Shown: one piece after another, positions 1-5,627 of the stretch
How the letters are laid out: every line of letters starts with the position of its first letter
Position numbering within the stretch: position 1 is the first letter of the stretch
Source: Candidatus Aminicenantota bacterium
GTDB taxonomy: Bacteria; Acidobacteriota; Aminicenantia; Aminicenantales; Aminicenantaceae
Reading direction: 5' to 3'
DNA: 5,627 nucleotides
Assembly: GCA_030607635.1 (NCBI GenBank)
Contig: JAUWJP010000124.1
Span: forward strand, 1 to 5,627
Position numbers and translations under genes: made by a program
Notes under the pieces: model-generated
Seen by the model: only the letters and a program-made list of their open reading frames with translations
What the model was told of the DNA's origin: nothing
The model's database searches: none

Positions 1-283
1 AGAAAAAATCTTCTCTGAGAAACCAGATCTAATTCTTCTCGACATCATGATGGATAGTCTCTTTGACGGTTTTTCCCTGTGCCACGCGATCAAAACCTCG
101 AAGGAATACAAAGAATTAAAGAACACTCCGATAATCTTTGTTTCCGCAGTAAAAGAGAAAACTGGCTCAAGATTCCAGTTTAAAGGTGAAGATCAAGGGC
201 TGATTGGACCCGACGACTACATTGACAAACCTGTCAAACCCGACGACCTTCTTGCTCGCATCGAAAGGTTGCTTAATGATTGA
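1..283 (+). CDS. Receiver-domain response regulator, 5' end outside the window
   Basis: The reading frame is open from base 2, giving 93 visible residues, and stops with TGA at 281-283. It is the C-terminal two thirds of a CheY-like receiver domain. The phosphoacceptor Asp is in LLDIMM (codon 41-43), the switch Ser is in FVSA (143-145), and the conserved Lys is in YIDKP (227-229). The protein ends about 20 residues after the DKP motif, so no output domain follows; it is either a stand-alone receiver or the last domain of a longer protein. The Asp-to-Lys distance is 62 residues against about 50-52 in CheY or NtrC, with extra residues before and after the switch Ser, and the usual Pro after the Asp loop is replaced by Asp. 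Such lengthened receivers are, from memory, common beside redox-complex genes of anaerobes. The stop overlaps the hdrC start, implying co-transcription. Identity as a receiver is firm; partner and signal are unknown. Confidence 0.9.
   Translation, partial: EKIFSEKPDLILLDIMMDSLFDGFSLCHAIKTSKEYKELKNTPIIFVSAVKEKTGSRFQFKGEDQGLIGPDDYIDKPVKPDDLLARIERLLND
263..268 (+). promoter_or_regulatory. Ribosome binding site of hdrC
   Basis: GAAAGG lies seven bases before the ATG at 276, inside the end of the upstream receiver gene. It decides the hdrC start: upstream in-frame starts such as the one at 204 would force a long overlap and add residues unlike HdrC. The ATG precedes the receiver stop by only a few bases, an arrangement typical of translational coupling. 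Confidence 0.6.
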
Positions 284-902
284 AAAGAGAGAAAATACGT
301 CTATAATTCCAGGTGTATTGGGTAAAAAAGAAAAGCATCTGAGAGATTCTCTCCTTCAGCAGATATTAAACATCCCAGGCGGAGAAAGCATAAAAAAATG
401 CATTCAGTGTGGCTGCTGCACCGGTTCTTGTCCTGTAAGCTACATGATGGATATTACACCAAGAGAGATTATTGCTCTCTTCCGCGCTGGAGAGATTGAA
501 TCTATTCTCTCAAGCAGGGCTATTTGGATCTGTGCTTCCTGTTATGCATGTACCATAAGATGCCCCCAGGGCGTTCAAGTAACAGATATTCTCTATGCTT
601 TGAAGCGGCTGGCTATTGACCAGAAAATCTTCCCAAAGAGATTTCCTGTCTATGCTTTATCTGAATCATTTGTCAGTCTGACCAATCGATTCGGCCGGAG
701 TTATGAACCAGGGCTTATCCTTTTATATTTTCTTAAAACAAATCCTCTTAAATTATTAGGATTGGTTCCATTATTTTTAAAATTATTCTTTAAAGGCCGT
801 ATCGGTTTACTCCCAAAAAAAATCAAAGGAAGAGAGACTTTTTCTCGAATTCTAAGAGAGGCAGAGATCATGGAAATGGTCGTGCCTGTACAGGAATCTT
901 AA
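276..902 (+). CDS. hdrC: HdrC-like heterodisulfide reductase subunit C (two [4Fe-4S] electron-transfer subunit)
   Basis: This 208-residue protein is the soluble electron-wire subunit of an Hdr-type complex, passing electrons between the HdrA flavin/Fe-S chain and the HdrB active site. Two ferredoxin-type motifs CX2CX2CX3CP are complete: C42, C45, C48, C52 and C86, C89, C92, C96, enough for two [4Fe-4S] clusters. An extra Cys (C47) sits beside the first motif. The segment between them (DITPREIIALFRAGEIESIL) is typical of the HdrC/GlpC family. The C-terminal half is Leu- and Phe-rich around residues 145-175, but it is interrupted by Lys, Asn and Pro, so I read it as a packing surface and not as a membrane helix. 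The length fits soluble HdrC. The start at ATG 276 overlaps the receiver gene by eight bases, and hdrB follows after 63 bases. Family assignment is firm; the disulfide substrate of the complex is not known. Confidence 0.92.
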   Translation: MIEKRENTSIIPGVLGKKEKHLRDSLLQQILNIPGGESIKKCIQCGCCTGSCPVSYMMDITPREIIALFRAGEIESILSSRAIWICASCYACTIRCPQGVQVTDILYALKRLAIDQKIFPKRFPVYALSESFVSLTNRFGRSYEPGLILLYFLKTNPLKLLGLVPLFLKLFFKGRIGLLPKKIKGRETFSRILREAEIMEMVVPVQES

Positions 903-954
903 AATAAGCCTTTATTCTCAACCAAAAAAAAATATGCTTTTTTTCCCCGAAATC

Positions 955-960
955 TGGAGG
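955..960 (+). promoter_or_regulatory. Ribosome binding site of hdrB
   Basis: TGGAGG lies five bases before the ATG at 966. A possible GTG start at 960 shares its first base with this site, so it cannot be served by it; the ATG at 966 is the better start. The same CTGGAGG heptamer precedes hdrA. Confidence 0.75.
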
Positions 961-965
961 TGAAA

Positions 966-1841
966 ATGGAATACACTTATTATCCTGGCTGTAGCCTTGA
1001 GGCCTCATCCAGAGGCTACGATGAATCTGTCCGTTTTGTCTTTAACGCCTTAGGGCAAAAGCTAATAGAACTTGAAGACTGGAATTGCTGCGGTGCAACT
1101 TCCTATATGTCAACAAAAGAAACTATATCTCTCGTGATTTCAGCTCGAAACTTAGCATTAGCCGAAAAATACGGTAGAGATATCGTCGCTCCTTGCAGCG
1201 CTTGTTACACAATTTTATATAAAACAAACCATATACTCAAAAACAACCCCATCATGAAGGCTAAAGTCAATCAAGCCCTTAAAAAAGATAATCTGGAGTA
1301 CAATTTAAGCCTGAACGTACGCCACCCTCTTGAGGTCTTGGTTAATGACTTCGGAATTGAAAAGATTGTTTCAAAAGCTCTCATTCGTTTGGATGGCGTT
1401 AAAATGGCTCAATATTACGGCTGCCAGATCGTACGCCCAGATCGTGGTCTTGATGATAAAGAAAACCCTCAAATGATGGATTCTCTTTTCGAAGCATTAG
1501 GTGCTGAAAACATCTATTTTCCGATGAAAGTGCGATGCTGCGGAGGCATGCTCATGACAACCTATCCTGATGTAGCCTTAAAACTCAACAAAGAAATCCT
1601 GGAGTGCGCTTACGGAAACGGTGCTGAGCTTATTGTGACTACCTGTCCCTTGTGCCATGTTAACTTGGAAGCCTATCAAGATAAAATCAATAAAAAATTC
1701 AAGAAAGACTTTCACATTCCTATTTTATTCTTTACCCAGGTTCTAGGTCTCGCCTTAGGTGGAACACCTAAGGAGTTAGGCCTTAACCGTAACCTCATCC
1801 CATTCCAACTCAAAAAAACTGCACTGGAGGCAACAAAATGA
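966..1841 (+). CDS. hdrB: HdrB-like heterodisulfide reductase subunit B (CCG-domain catalytic subunit)
   Basis: This 291-residue protein has two cysteine-rich CCG domains, the signature of HdrB. The first is C9, C41-C42, C77, C80 (C-x31-CC-x34-CxxC); the second is C153, C191-C192, C227, C230 (C-x37-CC-x34-CxxC). All ten cysteines are present. In methanogen HdrB each such motif binds a non-cubane [4Fe-4S] cluster that reductively cleaves CoM-S-S-CoB, so both active-site clusters should form here. PGC at the N-terminus, NCCGA, YYGCQIVRP, RCCGGM and TCPLCHVNLE all match the family. I chose the ATG at 966 because GTG 960 falls inside the Shine-Dalgarno site. The stop overlaps the hdrA start by four bases (ATGA), implying coupled translation and matched stoichiometry. 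In a bacterium the substrate is probably not CoM-S-S-CoB; another disulfide, a thiol carrier or a protein partner is possible. Related CCG proteins (LutA/GlpC types) are less likely given the hdrC and hdrA neighbours. Confidence 0.93.
   Translation: MEYTYYPGCSLEASSRGYDESVRFVFNALGQKLIELEDWNCCGATSYMSTKETISLVISARNLALAEKYGRDIVAPCSACYTILYKTNHILKNNPIMKAKVNQALKKDNLEYNLSLNVRHPLEVLVNDFGIEKIVSKALIRLDGVKMAQYYGCQIVRPDRGLDDKENPQMMDSLFEALGAENIYFPMKVRCCGGMLMTTYPDVALKLNKEILECAYGNGAELIVTTCPLCHVNLEAYQDKINKKFKKDFHIPILFFTQVLGLALGGTPKELGLNRNLIPFQLKKTALEATK
1825..1830 (+). promoter_or_regulatory. Ribosome binding site of hdrA
   Basis: TGGAGG lies seven bases before the ATG at 1838, within the last codons of hdrB. 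It supports the hdrA start, which overlaps the hdrB stop as ATGA. Confidence 0.75.
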
Positions 1842-4800
1842 AAGACAACAATAATGACATAAAAATAGGTGTTTATATCTGTCACTGTGGATCGAACATA
1901 GCTGGAACTGTAGATGTAGAAAAGGTCACCAATTTAGCCGCTGATGCTCCCCATGTTGTCATCGCTCGAGAGTATAAATTCATGTGTTCTGAACCCGGTC
2001 AGGATTTCATCATCAAGGACATAAAAGAGAAAGGGCTCAATAGAGTGATCGTTGCTTCCTGTTCTCCATTGATGCACGAGCCTACTTTTCGAAAAGCGTG
2101 TGAAAAAGCTAATTTAAACAGATACCTCTTTCAAATGGTTAACATAAGAGAACAGTGCTCCTGGGTTCATAAAGATATTAAATCAGCCACAGAAAAGGCT
2201 AGTGCATTGATTAATGCTGCTATACGCCGTGTAGTTTACCAGGAACCCCTGGAGACTTTTAAAGTAAACGTCAACCCTAATACTCTGGTAGTGGGAGGTG
2301 GAATCGCAGGTATTCAAGCAGCTCTTGAAATCGCAGAATCAGGAAATAAAGTCTATTTAGTCGAAAAAAAATCCACTATCGGTGGCAAAATGGCTAAATT
2401 CGATAAAACCTTTCCTACTCTTGATTGTTCTGCCTGTATATTAACCCCCAAGATGGTTTCAGTTGCCCAGCATGAAAATATCGAACTCCTTTCTTACAGT
2501 GAAATTGAAGATGTGGAAGGCTCTATAGGAGACTTTAAGATTAAAGTCCGCAAGAAAGCCCGCTACGTCCATGATAACTGCACGTCCTGTGATGAATGCA
2601 CTAAGGTTTGTCCTGTGCAAATTCCTAATCCCTTCGATGAAAACCAGTCTTTCAGATCAGCTGTTTACAAAACTTTTCCCCAGGCCATCCCAAACACCTA
2701 TGTCATCGATAAAGAAGATCGCCCTCCTTGTCGGGAAACCTGTCCTATCGGCCAGGAGGCAGCAGGATACATAGGACTTGTGGCCCAGGGCCGATTCGAG
2801 GAGGCTGCAAGCTTGATCCGCGAACAAAACCCGCTTCCTATCGTATGCGGCCGCGTTTGTTATCATCCCTGTGAATCTGAATGTAATCGAAAATTTGTCG
2901 ACGAACCAATTGCAATTAAGAATATAAAACGCTTCGTTATAGACTGGGAGATGAATCAATATGGCGGCCCAAAACCTCCTATAATTGAAAAAAAGAGGTC
3001 CGAAAAAATCGCCATCATCGGTTCCGGCCCTTCTGGTCTTGCCTGCGCTCACGACCTTGCGCTGAAAGGTTATGAGCCAATTATCTACGAAAAACTTCCT
3101 GTTCCTGGGGGCATGCTTGCTGTTGGAATCCCAGAATACCGCTTGCCCAAAAAACTACTCAATTCTGAAATTGACTACATCAAAGGAATGGGCGTCTCCA
3201 TCAAAACAGGTATAGCACTCGGTAAGGATTTTTCCATCAAAGATTTATTCAAGCAAGGATACAAGGCCATCTACATAGCCACAGGAGCCCATAAGAGCCT
3301 CAAAATGAAGATTCCAGGCGAAGAGGAGTTTGTGGGAGTCTATCACGGCGTTGACTTTTTGCGCAACATCAATCTCGGAAACTCCCAACCCGTGGAAAAC
3401 CGCGTGGCTGTAATCGGGGGAGGAAACACAGCCACCGATGCTGCACGCACAGCTCTGCGCCGCGGAGCCAAAGAAGTAACAATCCTTTACCGGAGAACCC
3501 GCAAAGAAATGCCAGCAGAAGAGGCCGAAATCCAAGCTGCTGAAGAAGAAGGAGTAAAAATCCAGTACTTAATCGCTCCTGTTGAGGTTCTTGGAAAATC
3601 AGGTAAAGTTGTTGGTTTGAAATGTATAAATATGGAACTGGGAGAACCAGATTCAAGCGGCCGCCGCCGTCCGGTTCCACTGGAAGGAAGCAAGCATGAC
3701 CTCGGTTTCGACATGGTTATCATTGCTGTAAGCCAATCCCCAGATATAGAATTTGTAGATGATCAAACAAATTTTAAACTATCAAAATGGAATACTTTTG
3801 AAGTGAATCAAGAAACTCTGGAAACAAACGTCCAAGGTGTATTTGCCGGAGGAGATGTTGTCAAGGGCCCCGCGACAGTAATCTTAGCAATGGGTTACGG
3901 AAAGCGCGCGGCTGAAGCGATCGATAAACTCATAAACAAAAAGCCCATGAGAGATTTTAAAACCCACATAAACAAGATACTTCCTGAACGGGATGAGAAT
4001 AGTCGGCCACACAGCTATGCGCCCAAGTTTAAAGATACACTCAAAAAACCCCGTATCAAGATGAAAGAACTTGATCCAAAAACAAGGTGCACGAATTTTG
4101 AAGAAGTCGAACTCGGTTTTTCTGAAGAAGAAGCCAAACAGGAGGCTGCCCGCTGTTTGAACTGTGGGATATGCATCGAATGTCATGCATGTGAACGGGT
4201 CTGTGAAGCAAAGTCCATAGACCACAACATGAAAGATGAAATAATAGAAATCAATGTAGGACAAGTCCTTATCACAACAGGATTCAACACGCTTAATTGC
4301 AACAGCCTGATTCCCTATGGCTACGGTGAGTTTGAGAATGTCTACACCAGTCTTGAGTTCGAAAGAATAGTCAGTTCAACTGGGCCAACCCAAGGAAACA
4401 TCGTCATGAAAAACGGAAAAGAACCTCGCGCAATCGGTATCATTCACTGCGTCGGCTCTCGTGACATCAACTATCACCCATATTGCTCACGAGTCTGCTG
4501 CATGTATGCCCTGAAATTTGCCCACCTTATCAAAGACAGAACAAAAGCTGAGGTCTATCAATTTTATATTGATATGCGTTCCTTCGGAAAGGGATACGAA
4601 GAATTTTACTCCAGAATTCTGGAGGAAGGAGTAAATGTTATTCGCGGAAAAGTCGCTGAAGTAGCTAAATTTGGATGGTCCAACAACGGTGATGAGCCCC
4701 TTATTGTCCGCTGTGAAGACACTCTTATCAAAAAGTATAGAGAAATTCCTGTAGACATGGTTATCCTTTGTAATGCGATAGAGCCTCAGCCTGATGCGGA

Positions 4801-5245
4801 AAAAATACAACGTCTGTTTTCCATAAGCCGCAGCCCTGACGGCTTCTTCCTGGAAAAACACCCCAAATTAGACCCAACTGCTACGGCAACAGACGGAGTG
4901 TATATAGCAGGCTGCTGTCAAGGACCAAAAGATATTCCGGATTCTGTAGCTCAGGCAAGCTCAGCGGCAGCGCGAATTCTCGCCAATATTTCCAAAGAGG
5001 AAATAGAAGTCGAGCCTATTCAAGCATACATCGATCCAGAACTCTGTGCTGGCTGCCGCCTCTGTAATAATCTCTGTCCATATGGAGCAATTTCCTTCGA
5101 TGAAGAAGAAAATATTTCCAAAGTCAATGAGGCACTTTGCAAAGGCTGCGGCACCTGTGTTGCCTCTTGCCCATCATCTGCCGCAACAGCCAAACACTTC
5201 TCTGATGAACAGATTTTTGCTGAAATAGAAGGAATTTTGGAGTAG
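1838..5245 (+). CDS. hdrA: HdrA-like flavin/Fe-S subunit with an internal GltD/NfnB-like NAD(P)H oxidoreductase module
   Basis: This 1135-residue protein is the flavin-bearing hub of the Hdr complex, expected to split or merge electrons between a pyridine nucleotide, ferredoxin and HdrBC. Canonical HdrA is roughly 650 residues; the excess is an internal insertion. Domain order: 1-140, HdrA N-terminal domain (VYICHCGSNIAG, MCSEPGQ, NIREQCSWVH); 148-240, first part of the thioredoxin-reductase-like FAD domain, with GGGIAG at 153-158, E176 and TLDCSACILTPKM (C197, C200); 248-258, ferredoxin motif CX2CX2CX3CP; about 294-700, GltD/NfnB-like module; 773-789, six-Cys cluster motif; 808-1050, rest of the HdrA FAD domain with C871, C883, C887-C888 (CX11CX3CC, the likely HdrA-specific cluster) and AGCCQGPKDIPD at 1024-1035; 1070-1111, C-terminal ferredoxin with two complete CX2CX2CX3CP motifs. 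It has no signal peptide or membrane segment, so it is cytoplasmic. It overlaps hdrB by four bases. Family and fusion are clear; direction, acceptor and physiological role are inferred. Confidence 0.93.
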   Translation: MKDNNNDIKIGVYICHCGSNIAGTVDVEKVTNLAADAPHVVIAREYKFMCSEPGQDFIIKDIKEKGLNRVIVASCSPLMHEPTFRKACEKANLNRYLFQMVNIREQCSWVHKDIKSATEKASALINAAIRRVVYQEPLETFKVNVNPNTLVVGGGIAGIQAALEIAESGNKVYLVEKKSTIGGKMAKFDKTFPTLDCSACILTPKMVSVAQHENIELLSYSEIEDVEGSIGDFKIKVRKKARYVHDNCTSCDECTKVCPVQIPNPFDENQSFRSAVYKTFPQAIPNTYVIDKEDRPPCRETCPIGQEAAGYIGLVAQGRFEEAASLIREQNPLPIVCGRVCYHPCESECNRKFVDEPIAIKNIKRFVIDWEMNQYGGPKPPIIEKKRSEKIAIIGSGPSGLACAHDLALKGYEPIIYEKLPVPGGMLAVGIPEYRLPKKLLNSEIDYIKGMGVSIKTGIALGKDFSIKDLFKQGYKAIYIATGAHKSLKMKIPGEEEFVGVYHGVDFLRNINLGNSQPVENRVAVIGGGNTATDAARTALRRGAKEVTILYRRTRKEMPAEEAEIQAAEEEGVKIQYLIAPVEVLGKSGKVVGLKCINMELGEPDSSGRRRPVPLEGSKHDLGFDMVIIAVSQSPDIEFVDDQTNFKLSKWNTFEVNQETLETNVQGVFAGGDVVKGPATVILAMGYGKRAAEAIDKLINKKPMRDFKTHINKILPERDENSRPHSYAPKFKDTLKKPRIKMKELDPKTRCTNFEEVELGFSEEEAKQEAARCLNCGICIECHACERVCEAKSIDHNMKDEIIEINVGQVLITTGFNTLNCNSLIPYGYGEFENVYTSLEFERIVSSTGPTQGNIVMKNGKEPRAIGIIHCVGSRDINYHPYCSRVCCMYALKFAHLIKDRTKAEVYQFYIDMRSFGKGYEEFYSRILEEGVNVIRGKVAEVAKFGWSNNGDEPLIVRCEDTLIKKYREIPVDMVILCNAIEPQPDAEKIQRLFSISRSPDGFFLEKHPKLDPTATATDGVYIAGCCQGPKDIPDSVAQASSAAARILANISKEEIEVEPIQAYIDPELCAGCRLCNNLCPYGAISFDEEENISKVNEALCKGCGTCVASCPSSAATAKHFSDEQIFAEIEGILE
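2717..4147 (+). other. GltD/NfnB-like module nested inside HdrA (domain-level feature, residues about 294-770)
   Basis: The module begins where HdrA would normally continue from its first ferredoxin cluster to the second. It starts with the cysteine-rich region of glutamate synthase small subunit and dihydropyrimidine dehydrogenase relatives: PPCRETCP (C298, C302) and CGRVCYHPCESEC (C337, C341, C345, C349). A first Rossmann motif IGSGPSG (394-400) should bind FAD. PGGMLAVGIPEYRLP (423-437) is the GltD family signature. A second Rossmann motif GGGNTATDAART (527-538), followed by YRRTRKEMPA (551-560), should bind NAD(P)H; the paired Arg after Tyr favours NADPH by family precedent. GVFAGGDVVKGPATV (667-681) closes the FAD site. 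Residues 700-770 form a charged linker leading to EEAKQEAARCLNCG. The boundaries are estimated by eye and may shift by 10-20 residues. Confidence 0.88.
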
Positions 5246-5296
5246 AATAGTTTTTAAAAGCACAATACAAAATATAAGGCATTAATCATGAACCAA

Positions 5297-5330
5297 GAAT
5301 TAAAAATTCAGAATTCAAAACTCAAAACTT
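5297..5330 (+). repeat. Degenerate A/T-rich short tandem repeat in the hdrA-regulator spacer
   Basis: This stretch of the 96-base spacer is built from imperfect repeats of an AATTCAAAA-like word: AATTAAAAATTCAG, AATTCAAAACTC, then AAAACTT. C is seen only on one side of the A-runs, and the tract also holds an EcoRI-type palindrome GAATTC at 5311-5316. Similar runs are found dispersed between genes in many uncultured bacterial genomes, as I recall. The rest of the spacer (5246-5296) shows no clear hairpin terminator and no promoter I would defend. Confidence 0.45.
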
Positions 5331-5341
5331 AAAAAAATATA

Positions 5342-5627
5342 ATGTTAAGAAAAAAGCCGGTTGTATTAGTAATTGACGATGAAGAATCAATGCGCGACTC
5401 CTGCGGCCAGATCTTGGCTAAAGAAGGTTTTCATGCCGAAGATGCTGAAAATGGCCATCTCGGCTTAAAAAAAATAGAAGATATTAAGCCTGATGTCGTT
5501 CTCATCGACTTAAAGATGCCGGGCATCAGTGGCCTAGAAGTTTTAGAAAGGGCAAGGGAGATCGATCCCAATATTATTCCCATTGTCATCACCGGTTATG
5601 CTACAGTAGAGTCTGCTGTCGACGCAA
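5342..5627 (+). CDS. NtrC-like response regulator, N-terminal receiver domain, cut by the window end
   Basis: Ninety-five codons are visible. The fold is a typical receiver: acidic pair D12-D13 in VIDDEE, phosphoacceptor D56 in LIDLKMPG, and switch T84 in VITGYATVESAVDA. The conserved Lys and any output domain lie beyond the window. The ITGYATVESA segment is typical of receivers attached to sigma-54-activator (NtrC/AtoC-like) proteins, so an AAA+ and DNA-binding output is likely but unseen. ATG 5342 is the first possible start in frame, because a TAA lies at 5330-5332, and it keeps the receiver complete. No convincing Shine-Dalgarno site precedes it, only an A-rich leader. The 96-base spacer after hdrA means it may be in the same transcript or have its own promoter. 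Unlike the first regulator it has standard spacing and the usual MPG loop, so the two are not recent duplicates. Confidence 0.9.
   Translation, partial: MLRKKPVVLVIDDEESMRDSCGQILAKEGFHAEDAENGHLGLKKIEDIKPDVVLIDLKMPGISGLEVLERAREIDPNIIPIVITGYATVESAVDA

Noticed and set aside
208..247. Direct repeat ACCCGACGAC at 208-217 and 238-247
   Set aside because: Ten bases only, both encoding Pro-Asp-Asp in the receiver around the DKP loop; explained by protein sequence and chance.
204..275. Upstream extension of hdrC from an earlier ATG at 204
   Set aside because: It would overlap the receiver gene by 80 bases and add residues rich in Thr, Asn and Leu unlike HdrC; the ATG at 276 has GAAAGG seven bases upstream.
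924..944. A9-TATGC-T7 inverted repeat between hdrC and hdrB as an intrinsic terminator
   Set aside because: The stem would be only A-T pairs with no GC-rich base, and termination here would cut off the partner genes. It may be a weak hairpin at most.
960..965. GTG start for hdrB at 960
   Set aside because: It overlaps the last base of the TGGAGG ribosome site; the ATG at 966 has correct spacing and begins directly before the conserved PGC region.
2657..4861. Several minus-strand open frames of 78-131 codons opposite hdrA
   Set aside because: They are antisense to a long, motif-rich coding sequence, overlap one another and show no recognisable domain; they are shadows.
5046..5228. Sixty-codon plus-strand frame inside the hdrA 3' end
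   Set aside because: It is an out-of-frame shadow of the two C-terminal ferredoxin motifs of HdrA, with no ribosome site or known motif.
5246..5296. Terminator or promoter directly after hdrA
   Set aside because: The TTTTTAAAA word at 5251-5259 is a short A/T palindrome without a GC stem, and no paired -35/-10 boxes are convincing.

Overview
The window is a compact, single-strand (+) stretch of bacterial DNA. By eye it is AT-leaning, with AT-rich intergenic sequence and many Shine-Dalgarno sites of the GGAGG type. Its centre is a three-gene heterodisulfide-reductase-type operon, hdrC-hdrB-hdrA, flanked on each side by a two-component response-regulator gene cut by the window edge. The abundance of oxygen-sensitive Fe-S and flavin proteins points to a strict anaerobe. 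The response regulators, Shine-Dalgarno-led genes and fused HdrA favour a bacterium over a methanogenic archaeon. The fusion type resembles proteins I recall from Desulfobacterota and similar uncultured anaerobes, but the lineage cannot be fixed from this sequence.

Layout: 2-283, C-terminal part of a receiver-domain protein whose stop overlaps the next start; 276-902, hdrC (two [4Fe-4S] motifs); 903-965, a short AT-rich gap; 966-1841, hdrB (two complete CCG motifs); 1838-5245, a 1135-residue hdrA overlapping hdrB by four bases; 5246-5341, an AT-rich spacer with a degenerate A/T repeat; 5342-5627, the N-terminal receiver domain of a second, NtrC-like response regulator. No tRNA, rRNA, CRISPR array, transposon or convincing terminator is visible.

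The main point of interest is HdrA. A GltD/NfnB-like NAD(P)H-binding flavoprotein module with its own cysteine-rich N-terminal cluster region is nested inside the HdrA ferredoxin insert, at about residues 294-770, and HdrA sequence resumes afterwards. The protein therefore has two predicted FAD sites, one NAD(P)H site and many Fe-S motifs. The likely working model is that NAD(P)H enters through the GltD-like module, electrons are split or merged at the HdrA flavin, one branch goes to ferredoxin, and the other passes through HdrC to the HdrB active-site clusters acting on a disulfide/thiol or another unknown partner. No hydrogenase, MvhD or Flox gene lies in the window, which fits an electron-input module built into HdrA. 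The substrate and direction are inference. The overlap of the first receiver gene with hdrC suggests that a signalling protein is co-expressed with the complex.
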